In this document: piece by piece, positions 24,414 through 30,460 of the stretch | How the letters are laid out: every line of letters starts with the position of its first letter | How positions within the stretch are numbered: position 1 is the first letter of the stretch | From: a virus | Reading direction: 5' to 3' (one strand) | IMG/VR virus record: IMGVR_UViG_3300025646_000193 | Coordinates: 1 to 32,149 of that record | DNA length: 32,149 nt | Translations under genes and position numbers: made by a program | Notes under the pieces: generated by a model | Told to the model about the DNA's origin: nothing | Databases searched by the model: none | What the model saw: the letters and a program-made list of their open reading frames with translations, nothing else

Positions 24414-24643
24414 ATACTAGAACCGGTTTTTTCGCAAGTAAATTTAGGATATAATCCATATTCATTAATCATTTCTTCCTTAATATTCCAGCCATATAAA
24501 ATATCAAAAGACTCACCTAGTCCATATTTTACACATTCAGCATGAGTATCGTACATTTTAGGGTAGATATAAGGCTCCTCCATAGGAGTAATACAAGTAC
24601 TATCCAAGGTTGAACAAATTGCTATAATTAATAAATATTTCAT
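24410..24643 (-). CDS. Small secreted or periplasmic protein
   Basis: A 77-aa minus-strand protein with a short hydrophobic N-terminus (MKYLLIIAICSTLDSTC) and four cysteines (C10, C17, C37, C70), suggesting export and disulfides. The pattern MKYLLIIA-CST-D-TC resembles small proteins I recall from SAR11 phages. It converges with the preceding + strand gene. No clear Shine-Dalgarno. Function unknown; it may act at the host envelope, for example in superinfection exclusion (speculative). Confidence 0.65.
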   Translation of the reverse strand: MKYLLIIAICSTLDSTCITPMEEPYIYPKMYDTHAECVKYGLGESFDILYGWNIKEEMINEYGLYPKFTCEKTGSSI

Positions 24644-24644
24644 A

Positions 24645-24673
24645 TTGACATCTTGAGTAAATTACCATAACAT
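24645..24673 (+). promoter_or_regulatory. Promoter for the small-gene block
   Basis: Perfect TTGACA (24645-24650) followed after 17 bases by TAACAT (24668-24673, four of six). It precedes the ribbon-helix-helix gene at 24713 and would drive the long run of small genes after it. Its -10 is one arm of an inverted repeat. Confidence 0.55.
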
Positions 24674-24689
24674 CCCAGAAGAAATGTTA
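24668..24689. promoter_or_regulatory. Candidate operator, TAACAT-N10-ATGTTA
   Basis: Perfect 6-base inverted repeat with 10 bases between arms; the left arm coincides with the -10 hexamer. Because the first gene downstream encodes a ribbon-helix-helix protein, autoregulation by binding here is a natural reading. No footprint evidence. Confidence 0.45.
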
Positions 24690-24712
24690 TTATTAATGAA
24701 AGGTTTATACTA

Positions 24713-24910
24713 ATGACTGATATAAGTAAATACAAAAATGTTTCTTTACCAAAAGAGACTTACAATAAAATTGATTCAATTCGAAAAGTTATTGTACCTG
24801 AGATGGTAGTAAGCCGTTCTCAGACAATTACCTTACTAGTTAATGAAAAAGCAAAATCATTAAATGGTAAATTAACATCAACCCTAAGAAAGAAAAAGCG
24901 AGGTAAATAA
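24713..24910 (+). CDS. Ribbon-helix-helix type DNA-binding protein
   Basis: A 65-aa basic protein with an Arc/CopG-like layout: strand KNVSLPKETYNKI (residues 7-19), helix to about 30, a turn at VVSRSQ, second helix TITLLVNEKAKSL, then a basic tail (RKKKRGK). Small RHH dimers usually repress their own promoter. The promoter and 6-base inverted repeat just upstream fit that. It is the first gene of a block running to 29085 and overlaps the next gene by TAATG. The RHH call is from pattern, not search. Confidence 0.6.
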   Translation: MTDISKYKNVSLPKETYNKIDSIRKVIVPEMVVSRSQTITLLVNEKAKSLNGKLTSTLRKKKRGK

Positions 24911-25254
24911 TGGCTAAAAGTCCAACTGAAGTAACTTTTTTCAGAGCCGATCCTGTTTATAAATCTATGTTTGAGGAAGAAAAAAAACCTGAAACTAAAT
25001 TATGGCAAGCAGTATTAGGTCAAGTATTAAATGATGCATTTGGTCCTGATAGATGGAACATAGCTCCAAAAGATAGAGCAGAAGCTTTAGAATTTTTGAA
25101 AGATTTTGAAAGTGAAACCTTTATTGAGTTATGTGAAAATGCAGGATTTAATCCTGAATATATAAAACGAAAAGTTAGAAAAAAGTTTGCAGAACAATTT
25201 GTTTCTGCTATAAATAACATAAGTATGAAAGTGAGGAATATAAATGAACAATAA
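24910..25254 (+). CDS. Hypothetical protein, possible helix-turn-helix end
   Basis: A 114-aa protein with LWQAVLGQVLNDAFGPDRWN in the middle and a C-terminal ETFIELCENAGFNPEYIKRKVRKKF. The latter resembles a helix-turn-helix like those in small phage proteins I recall with the same W-Q-A-V-L start. May be a transcription or packaging cofactor; unknown. TAATG coupling upstream and an 11-base overlap downstream. Confidence 0.65.
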   Translation: MAKSPTEVTFFRADPVYKSMFEEEKKPETKLWQAVLGQVLNDAFGPDRWNIAPKDRAEALEFLKDFESETFIELCENAGFNPEYIKRKVRKKFAEQFVSAINNISMKVRNINEQ

Positions 25255-25501
25255 AAAACTAAAACTTACTCCAAGTAAGAAAAAAGAATTAAGAAATTAT
25301 TTTTTTAAATCTGATAACATTGATTTCGGTGAATTAACCCCGGCTCAAGTGGCTGTTAAAGCTGTTATGTTTATTGAAGGATTGTTAGATGCAGAAAATC
25401 AAAACACATTCTTTATAGAACAAATAACTGGTATTAAATTAACACCACCAGCTGATATTACACCAGAAACATTGTTTGGCAAAACTTACGATAAACTTTA
25501 A
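25244..25501 (+). CDS. Hypothetical small protein
   Basis: An 85-aa protein with a Lys-rich start (MNNKKLKLTPSKKKELRNYF) and a folded-looking acidic rest (GELTPAQVAVKAVMFIEGLL, then ITPETLFGKTYDKL). No known motif. Behind GTGAGG; overlaps the next gene by TAATG. Confidence 0.6.
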   Translation: MNNKKLKLTPSKKKELRNYFFKSDNIDFGELTPAQVAVKAVMFIEGLLDAENQNTFFIEQITGIKLTPPADITPETLFGKTYDKL

Positions 25502-25674
25502 TGAGTGGTAAGATGATTTGCCCAGAATGTAATGGGAACGGTTATATTGGTTCTGCAAAAGAACCAGACCTTGTTAGAAATTGTAATAAGTGTGACAATC
25601 AAGGTGAGATAGAAATTACTGAGGAGTCTATCAATGCTTTATTGGATAAAGTTGAATCTGCGAGGATGCAATGA
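25501..25674 (+). CDS. DnaJ-like zinc-finger small protein
   Basis: A 57-aa protein with CPECNGNGYI (C7, C10) and CNKCDNQGEI (C28, C31), the paired CxxCxGxG pattern of one DnaJ zinc-binding module, followed by a short acidic helix. Such stand-alone modules are common in phages; possible roles are RNA, protein or chaperone binding. TAATG coupling upstream and 4-base overlap downstream. Confidence 0.72.
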   Translation: MSGKMICPECNGNGYIGSAKEPDLVRNCNKCDNQGEIEITEESINALLDKVESARMQ

Positions 25675-25823
25675 ATATTCAAGTCAAAAGAGACATACTC
25701 ACTGTAACTCATCTTAGAAAGTTAGAAGAAGAAATAGATATGTTACGTAAACAAAAAATATATCTTCAATCTAAACTAAGGGAAAAGAATGACAAAAAAG
25801 AAACCGAAGAAAACAAAAAATAA
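25671..25823 (+). CDS. Small coiled-coil protein
   Basis: A 50-aa charged protein, helical with leucine spacing (HLRKLEEEIDMLRKQKIYLQ), ending in a Lys/Glu-rich tail. Overlaps neighbours on both sides (4 and 35 bases). Likely dimerises; function unknown. Confidence 0.55.
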   Translation: MNIQVKRDILTVTHLRKLEEEIDMLRKQKIYLQSKLREKNDKKETEENKK

Positions 25824-25926
25824 AACCTGGATAGTGGAAGGCTATTACTATGATGGTAAGAATGCCTACACTTATCTCAGGGATCCTAAAACATTTAAAG
25901 AAAAACGAATAAAAGGAATAGCATGA
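25789..25926 (+). CDS. Small basic protein
   Basis: A 45-aa protein with a Lys-rich start (MTKKKPKKTKNK) and a compact beta-like rest (TWIVEGYYYDGKNAYTYLRD). It overlaps the upstream coiled-coil gene by 35 bases in another frame and the next by 4. Preceded by AAGGGAAAAG. The WIVEGYYYDG part looks like a real beta-hairpin protein; function unknown. Confidence 0.55.
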   Translation: MTKKKPKKTKNKTWIVEGYYYDGKNAYTYLRDPKTFKEKRIKGIA

Positions 25927-26063
25927 CTCCAAAACAACGACGACTAAAAAATTTTCAAAAATCAAGGACAATAGTGAAAATAAAAAGAATAGTATTTGGT
26001 ATAATTTTTATATCAGCAGCTATTTTTTCATTAGCAATATTATTAAGGAGTTTAAATGATTAG
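25923..26063 (+). CDS. Small single-pass membrane protein
   Basis: A 46-aa protein: basic N-terminus (MTPKQRRLKNFQKSR) and one transmembrane helix (about residues 22-41, IVFGIIFISAAIFSLAILL). The positive end should stay cytoplasmic. Overlaps the methyltransferase-fold gene by 8 bases and carries that gene's ribosome site (AAGGAG) in its own end. Function unknown. Confidence 0.6.
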   Translation: MTPKQRRLKNFQKSRTIVKIKRIVFGIIFISAAIFSLAILLRSLND

Positions 26064-26610
26064 AGGAGATAGTACAGAATATGAATTATTGGATAAATGG
26101 ACTAAAGGATTTGATTGCATGGGTTATAAAACTTGTGAAATTGGAGTTCGTGAAGGATTGGGATCAAAGATTATTATGGATAACGTTGTTAACAACTACC
26201 TCCATGTTGGCGTTGATCCTTATGGTAATTTAGAATACCAACATTACGATGACACAGGTGCCTATACCTGTGATTATACAGATGAAATGCGAGATACTAT
26301 GTTGAGTGATTTTAAACCCTATATTAATCAAGGTAAATTTACTTTGTGTAATATGACTGACACACAATTTATGAATGACACTGAACATAGACATTCTAAA
26401 TTTGCATTTGTACATCTTGATGGGCCTCACATGACTAAGGATGTAATCACTGAAGCGGTGTGGTTTGCAAATAGATCTGTTAAAGGAACACGTTTTGTAT
26501 TTGATGATTATAAAAAATATAACATGACCCATTTAATGAATATGTTAGATTTTTTTAATTTTGTGCTTATTGAACCCGGGAAAAATAAAATATGTTTCGA
26601 AAAAAAATAA
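26056..26610 (+). CDS. Class I SAM-methyltransferase-like protein (Methyltransf_24 type)
   Basis: A 184-aa protein with the SAM-binding-like CEIGVREGLGSKIIM (residues 27-41), an acidic strand end YLHVGVDPYG, a region FAFVHLDGPHMTKDVITEA equivalent to the DG/DxH motif of Methyltransf_24 proteins, and GTRFVFDDY. These proteins often act with glycosyltransferases on small molecules or glycans. Motif I is G-x-R-x-G, somewhat degenerate. Soluble, cytoplasmic. Substrate unknown. Confidence 0.65.
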   Translation: MIRGDSTEYELLDKWTKGFDCMGYKTCEIGVREGLGSKIIMDNVVNNYLHVGVDPYGNLEYQHYDDTGAYTCDYTDEMRDTMLSDFKPYINQGKFTLCNMTDTQFMNDTEHRHSKFAFVHLDGPHMTKDVITEAVWFANRSVKGTRFVFDDYKKYNMTHLMNMLDFFNFVLIEPGKNKICFEKK

Positions 26611-26741
26611 AGGAGAAAATATATGAGCGTAATCCATCTACTGGTGTTATTCGTTGGAGATATACAGATGAGTCACATGATAAATTTGGTTGGCCAAACT
26701 ATGGGAGGATATTAAAAAATGATAAAAGTAAAAGAAAATGA
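26592..26741 (+). CDS. Small conserved-looking protein
   Basis: A 49-aa frame that starts inside the end of the methyltransferase-like gene (19-base overlap): basic start MFRKKIKEKIYERNPSTGVI, then RWRYTDESHDKFGWPNYGRI. The YERNPSTGVIRWR pattern is protein-like and reminds me of small marine-phage proteins. A competing 30-residue frame from ATG 26623 has the better ribosome site (AAAGGAG) but a poor, hydrophobic composition; I prefer this one. Confidence 0.55.
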   Translation: MFRKKIKEKIYERNPSTGVIRWRYTDESHDKFGWPNYGRILKNDKSKRK

Positions 26742-26880
26742 ATATCCATTGTACTATGATTGCATAGTAACCGATCAAATAGATTCAAAAGGTATAGCAG
26801 AACTTTTTGAAGATAAAGGATTTAAAAATTATTGGAATAAAAGAAAGAAAGAACAAGAAAAAATATATGCCAAAGATTAA
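26719..26880 (+). CDS. Small hypothetical protein
   Basis: A 53-aa soluble protein, MIKVKENEYPLYYDCIVTDQ, with IAELFEDKGFKNYWNKRKKE near the end. Acidic middle and basic tail. Overlaps both neighbours (23 and 14 bases). Function unknown. Confidence 0.55.
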   Translation: MIKVKENEYPLYYDCIVTDQIDSKGIAELFEDKGFKNYWNKRKKEQEKIYAKD

Positions 26881-27043
26881 ACACATTGTAATTAATGATT
26901 ACAAAAAATATTGGATTACTGATACTGCACAAGGTCATTTAATTAAAATCTGTCATGGTGATAAAGATCAAGTTACTGAAATTGATTTAAGGTGGAGTAA
27001 TAGAAAAAGAGATAGAAGTAACAGAGTCATTAATGAGCGATAA
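26867..27043 (+). CDS. Small basic hypothetical protein
   Basis: A 58-aa protein beginning MPKIKHIVINDYKKYWITDT. The ATG at 26867 is chosen over 26807 because the longer form would run out of phase over most of the previous gene's second half. Contains HLIKICHGDKDQVTEIDLRW, likely a beta-sheet, and an Arg-rich end. Overlaps the HNH gene by 11 bases. Confidence 0.6.
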   Translation: MPKIKHIVINDYKKYWITDTAQGHLIKICHGDKDQVTEIDLRWSNRKRDRSNRVINER

Positions 27044-27536
27044 GTCTTTACCTCAATCTACTCAATGGCGAGCAGATAATAAACAAAAATTTTCTGACCA
27101 TTATGTTGCTTATTGGACTAATGAAATTAATTTTGTTAGAGAAATAATTGGTATTCGATACCGACCTAGTCAAAATAAATGGAAAGTTAGTATGACTAGA
27201 GATGAGATATATGCAGAACTTATTTTACATATACAAAAGATGAAGGATAAATTTCCTGATTCAGATGGGAGACTCTGTCGTATCTGTTACAACCCTTGGA
27301 CTTATCAAAGATCCAACCCTACTATGGATCAAATAGGCACTGGAACAAGTGGATCAACAGCGCCTCGTAAAAATTTTGAAAGAAATTTTTCAATGGATCG
27401 TTTTGATACAGCTAGAGGATATGAAAAAGGTAATATTATTTTCTGTTGTCGTAAATGTAATCAAGCTAAAAATTCATCAGAAAAATGGATGTGGTTACGT
27501 TTATTAGAAATAGATAAGGAGTTAAATGAATCTTAA
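27033..27536 (+). CDS. HNH-type endonuclease
   Basis: A 167-aa protein whose second half is a treble-clef HNH-like domain: LCRICYNPW (first CxxC), then NFSMDRFDTARGYEKGNIIF and CCRKCNQAKNSSE (second CxxC pair plus the N of the HNN/HNH motif). The usual first His is replaced by Ser/Met in the MDR part, as in several phage HNH proteins of the same pattern (x-DR-D...GY...N). Could be a packaging-linked nicking enzyme, a homing nuclease or a repair nuclease. Ends in a Shine-Dalgarno for the next gene. Confidence 0.75.
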   Translation: MSDKSLPQSTQWRADNKQKFSDHYVAYWTNEINFVREIIGIRYRPSQNKWKVSMTRDEIYAELILHIQKMKDKFPDSDGRLCRICYNPWTYQRSNPTMDQIGTGTSGSTAPRKNFERNFSMDRFDTARGYEKGNIIFCCRKCNQAKNSSEKWMWLRLLEIDKELNES

Positions 27537-28239
27537 ACAAACTAAATGTAGTAAAGGATCTTTTATTCATTTAGAGAATGATAAATATATTCCAGAGTCT
27601 TTAGTTAAATATGATGGCTGGGAAAATGAAATCTATGATGAATGTAAAAAATTTTTAAAACCAGATTCTAATATTATAGAAGTAGGTGCACATATTGGCA
27701 CACATTGTATTCCATTATCTAAATTAATTCCTCAAGGATTTATTTATGCCTTTGAGATACAAAGATTTATACATCAATTACTATGTACTAATATTATATT
27801 AAACAATTCTGGTAATGTTCATACCTATCAAGAAGCAGTATCTAATTACAATGGTGAAGTTAAAGTAGGTTTAGTTGATCACAATCATCATGACAATAGT
27901 GGTAATGTAAAATTTTTAGATTTAATATTGGATCAAGGTTATCCTTTACCTGTTACAACTTTAGATCATAAGTTTAAATTTTTAAAAAAATTAGATTTAA
28001 TTAAAGTGGATGTTGAATGTCATGAGCTGCAGGTCTTACAAGGTGCCTATGAACTCATTAAAAAACATAAACCTATTATTGTAACTGAATACCATACGAT
28101 TAAAACTAAACACACTAACGGTAACAAAACTGATATTATAAATTTATTTCCTAATTACAATTGGCGAGAAGTCATCGGTGAGTATGAATTAAATGATAAG
28201 TTAGTTAAAAATTTTAATATGATAGGAGAACCTAAATGA
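27526..28239 (+). CDS. FkbM-family methyltransferase
   Basis: A 237-aa class I methyltransferase of the FkbM type, which usually O-methylates sugars or polyketides. Motif I is NIIEVGAHIGTHCIPLS (about residues 49-65), an acidic strand end GFIYAFEIQ follows, then PVTTLDHKF and LDLIKVDVECHELQVLQGA, the hallmark D-V-E-G/C-E region of FkbM proteins (here C in place of G). Together with the two glycosyltransferases at the window start it suggests glycan building and capping. Starts behind AAGGAG and ends by a 4-base ATGA overlap with the exonuclease. Confidence 0.85.
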   Translation: MNLKQTKCSKGSFIHLENDKYIPESLVKYDGWENEIYDECKKFLKPDSNIIEVGAHIGTHCIPLSKLIPQGFIYAFEIQRFIHQLLCTNIILNNSGNVHTYQEAVSNYNGEVKVGLVDHNHHDNSGNVKFLDLILDQGYPLPVTTLDHKFKFLKKLDLIKVDVECHELQVLQGAYELIKKHKPIIVTEYHTIKTKHTNGNKTDIINLFPNYNWREVIGEYELNDKLVKNFNMIGEPK

Positions 28240-28928
28240 AGTTAAATAGTTTATATGAATACCCGACATCAAGCAGAGCATTATATAATGGAGAGAGAAT
28301 GTATGATGTAGCTAGTGAGACTAAATTACCATCGGTTACAACTATATTATCCGCAACACAGCCGCCTGAAAAGAAGGCATCTTTAGCTGCGTGGGCTGCT
28401 AGAGTAGGCGTTGATGCAGCTGATAAGATCAGAGATGATGCTGCAGCTAGAGGGACTATTATGCACAATATACTTGAATCATGGATCAAGGACCAACCAC
28501 ACGTAGATTTGACAGAAACTGGCCAATTAGCAGAGAAAATGGCTTATCAAATCCTCATAAATGGCCTTAGAGACCGTTTAAATGAATATTGGGGTATGGA
28601 GGTCACATTGTACTATCCTGGGCTTTATGCGGGCGCTACGGACGTTGTAGGGCTATATGAGGGAGCAGAGAGTATTGTAGACTTTAAACAATCTAATAAA
28701 CCTAAAAGGCGTGAATGGATTGAGGATTATAAGTTACAATTAGCGGCATATGCATTAGCTCATAACGAAGTTTATGGAACTAGTATTAATAAAGGTGTTA
28801 ATTTAATCTGTACTAAAGATTGTTATTTTCAGAAATTTGAGTTTGATGGTAATGAATTTAGACAGGCTAAGTTTGATTGGCTTAGAAGAGTGGACCAGTA
28901 TTATAATGAAAAGGATAAGAATGTCTAG
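28236..28928 (+). CDS. PD-(D/E)XK exonuclease (RecB/Cas4-like)
   Basis: A 230-aa nuclease with the RecB-type catalytic core: RGTIMHNILE (residues 72-81), E122, AGATDVVG with D136, VDFKQSN with D149 and K151, and QLAAY (168-172). Order and spacing match phage PD-(D/E)XK exonucleases used in recombination or in degrading host DNA. The upstream PSVTTILSATQ (32-42) is also typical. Its end overlaps the next small gene by 8 bases. No Cys cluster, so it lacks the Fe-S site of true Cas4. Confidence 0.9.
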   Translation: MKLNSLYEYPTSSRALYNGERMYDVASETKLPSVTTILSATQPPEKKASLAAWAARVGVDAADKIRDDAAARGTIMHNILESWIKDQPHVDLTETGQLAEKMAYQILINGLRDRLNEYWGMEVTLYYPGLYAGATDVVGLYEGAESIVDFKQSNKPKRREWIEDYKLQLAAYALAHNEVYGTSINKGVNLICTKDCYFQKFEFDGNEFRQAKFDWLRRVDQYYNEKDKNV

Positions 28929-29085
28929 AAATATAAAAATACAGACGGATGAGTTGGACAATATTAAGGTTGCATACGACAAGGCCGATGGATCACGGAA
29001 CAAGGACCAGTTGAAAAAAGAATGGTATGATAAGCTTCAATCAATTGCGGCACAAATAAGGCAGAATAAAGGCAATGCATTGTAG
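28921..29085 (+). CDS. Small hypothetical protein
   Basis: A 54-aa charged, helical protein, MSRNIKIQTDELDNIKVAYD, ending QIRQNKGNAL. ATG 28921 is preferred over an upstream in-frame start at 28837, which would lie inside the exonuclease gene; a weak AAAAGGA precedes it. Its stop codon is part of the first TGTAGG repeat of the adjoining noncoding region. Confidence 0.65.
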   Translation: MSRNIKIQTDELDNIKVAYDKADGSRNKDQLKKEWYDKLQSIAAQIRQNKGNAL

Positions 29086-29139
29086 GAACTTTCCAAATAA
29101 AAAAAGTGGCTCCTAGTGCGGATTGTAGGTTTTTTAAAA

Positions 29140-29339
29140 AAAAGTTCCTACACTAATAAGCCGCAGTATACAACAATTCTAATCGATTTTCAGTCCATTG
29201 TAGGGATTGTAGGGATTTTTTCGAGGGTAAGTGAAAAAAATTTTTTCAAAAAAAAGTTGGAGAGGCTCAAAACACCTACAATTTGTCGAAAATCGTCTAG
29301 AATTGGCTACTAGTGCGGCTAATCACTGTAGGAACTTTT
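29140..29339. repeat. 200-bp imperfect palindrome
   Basis: Bases 29140-29191 and the complement of 29288-29339 align without gaps, 41 of 52 identical. The axis is at 29239.5. Eight further bases (ATTGTAGG at 29197-29204 and its complement at 29275-29282) pair in register. An A/T palindrome (TGA7T6CA, 29232-29248) sits within one base of the axis. It could extrude as a cruciform or fold as a long RNA hairpin. Confidence 0.85.
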
Positions 29340-29357
29340 CAAAAAAAGTTCCTACAG
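29326..29357. repeat. Perfect 14-bp hairpin of the repeat word
   Basis: CTGTAGGAACTTTT and AAAAGTTCCTACAG with a 4-base spacer (CAAA). No T-run follows on either strand, so not a standard terminator. Its left arm is also the end of the large palindrome's right arm, so two alternative folds compete. Confidence 0.85.
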
Positions 29358-29496
29358 GACCCACAATCATTGGTATAAGCCACTTTTTTTTCCTACAATT
29401 TTAAAAAAGTTCCTACAATCACTCTAATTGTACAGCTCCAGGTTGAATTGGGACATCAAAAGATAGGATACTTAAAAATATATGCTATAAAGGGGC

Positions 29497-29790
29497 ATGC
29501 CTAAATCCAAAAGAAAAAAGTCAAAATTTAAATCATTGATTATCGATAAGAAGAGATATTACTTCTATCGTATAGTGTGGTTAGATATCTTAGGGGATAG
29601 TGGGCACGCAAACGCTGAAGAATTTAATAACATGAAACCTGCAGAGATGGTTAGTTATGGATATGTTTTTTATAAAGATTCTAAAGTAGTAAAAACTTTT
29701 GCAAGTTATGATTCAAAAGAAGAATGTTTTAGTGATCGTAATGTATTCCCAGCAGGATGTATTGTTAGATTGGAGAAAATTAATCTATAG
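29497..29790 (+). CDS. Hypothetical protein converging on the terminase gene
   Basis: A 97-aa protein with a basic start (MPKSKRKKSKFKSLIIDKKR) and a compact domain containing YYFYRIVWLDILGDSGHANA, MKPAEMVSYGYVFYKDSKV and VFPAGCIVRLEKI. The sequence looks conserved and I recall relatives in marine phages, without a function. AAGGGG lies almost against the ATG and an extended -10-like TGCTATAAA ends five bases before it, so a nearly leaderless transcript is possible. The 3' end overlaps the opposing small terminase gene by 11 bases. Confidence 0.7.
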   Translation: MPKSKRKKSKFKSLIIDKKRYYFYRIVWLDILGDSGHANAEEFNNMKPAEMVSYGYVFYKDSKVVKTFASYDSKEECFSDRNVFPAGCIVRLEKINL

Positions 29791-30343
29791 CTTCTGATGA
29801 AATCTCTTCTGATTCAATATCTATATGTTTTGGTAGTGTACGCTCTGATGACGACTTTGTATTTTTCACTTTATCTTTAAATTCTTTATGAGCAACACCT
29901 TCTAATATTGGAGAGTATTGATCTAATACATCTGCAATTCTACTATCTAATTCCTCTTCAGATAAATCATCTAACTTACCAGTTCTAATAATCTTTTGTT
30001 CAACATATAATCCAGCAGCTTTACCTCTAGCAACTTCAGCATTAATAGCAGCTGTCCAAGCTTTGGCATCCAATGCATCATTTCTCATTTTACCTAAATG
30101 CATTAAGTGTGATTCAAAATTGATATCATATTTTTTTAAAATTTCTTGTCTAAGCTGACCAATGTATTGTGCTACTAAGGGATATAGTTTTGGGTTCTGT
30201 AATTCTGATGCTGTTACATGAGCTCTGTCTTCAGAATAAGCTGCAGCAATAGCACATTGAGTAGCTGTTTTTCTACCTTCATTGTAAACTAATTCTTGAG
30301 CAAATTTAATTTGCTTTGGTGTTAATTGCTTCGATAATCCCAT
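29780..30343 (-). CDS. terS: Terminase small subunit (Terminase_2-like)
   Basis: A 187-aa DNA-packaging recognition subunit. The N-terminal helix-turn-helix region reads LTPKQIKFAQELVYNEGRKT then ATQCAIAAAYSEDRAHVTA and LYPLVAQYIGQL, the usual TerS/Terminase_2 pattern in which a K-Q-x-x-F-x-x-x-x-x-x-G...A...A-G/A-Y repeat binds DNA. A helical oligomerisation middle (residues 65-120) and an acidic C-terminus follow. It reads away from the 30.4-kb intergenic region and towards the palindromic repeat region, which lies 360 bases beyond its end. The large subunit is not in the window. Confidence 0.85.
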   Translation of the reverse strand: MGLSKQLTPKQIKFAQELVYNEGRKTATQCAIAAAYSEDRAHVTASELQNPKLYPLVAQYIGQLRQEILKKYDINFESHLMHLGKMRNDALDAKAWTAAINAEVARGKAAGLYVEQKIIRTGKLDDLSEEELDSRIADVLDQYSPILEGVAHKEFKDKVKNTKSSSERTLPKHIDIESEEISSEAID

Positions 30344-30369
30344 GTGTCGTTTTGTCGCATTTGTAAGTA

Positions 30370-30402
30370 TTGACTATTAACGTAAGATCATGTAAAAGTC
30401 AA
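30370..30402. promoter_or_regulatory. Divergent promoter pair within a TTGACT dyad
   Basis: TTGACT at 30370-30375 and AGTCAA at 30397-30402 face each other. Leftward: -35 TTGACT, 17 bases, TAATAG (30379 to 30374) would serve terS. Rightward: TTGACT, 17 bases, TAAAAG (30393-30398) would serve the gene at 30547. The -10 elements are weak. GTAAGAT/ATCTTAC at 30382-30388 and 30406-30412 adds another inverted repeat across it. Confidence 0.4.
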
Positions 30403-30460
30403 ATACATCTTACCTCCGTATGATGTGCTGGTCTTTGTTCAATCTGGTTACAAAGGCTAG

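Larger units (their letters stand above)
29081..29420. repeat. TGTAGG/CCTACA repeat array
   Basis: Ten copies of the hexamer in about 340 bases: TGTAGG at 29081, 29124, 29199, 29208, 29327; CCTACA at 29147, 29275, 29351, 29392, 29412. Best copies extend to TGTAGGAACTTTT or its complement. Two are tandem (ATTGTAGGG twice at 29197-29214). Such density of an iteron-like word suggests a protein-binding region: replication origin, packaging site or complex regulatory site. The whole stretch 29086-29496 is otherwise without a credible gene; 29421-29496 is the leader of the next gene, with AT-rich sequence and TGCTATAAA at 29483-29491. Confidence 0.85.

Noticed and set aside
24414-24440. A terminator around AACCGGTTTTTT
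   Set aside because: AACCGGTT is a palindrome without a loop, and the T-run lies inside the minus-strand coding region; no stable stem precedes it.
26623-26715. A 30-residue frame with AAAGGAG before it
   Set aside because: It overlaps the more protein-like 49-aa frame at 26592-26741 and has a hydrophobic, low-information sequence; kept only as an alternative.
29116-29313. A 65-codon + strand frame inside the repeat region
   Set aside because: It starts with GTG without a ribosome site and consists of the palindrome and repeat words; the repeats explain the sequence better than coding does.
30391-30417. A six-codon minus-strand frame behind GGAGG upstream of terS
   Set aside because: It begins upstream of the predicted terS promoter and is too short to support; the GGAGG may be chance.
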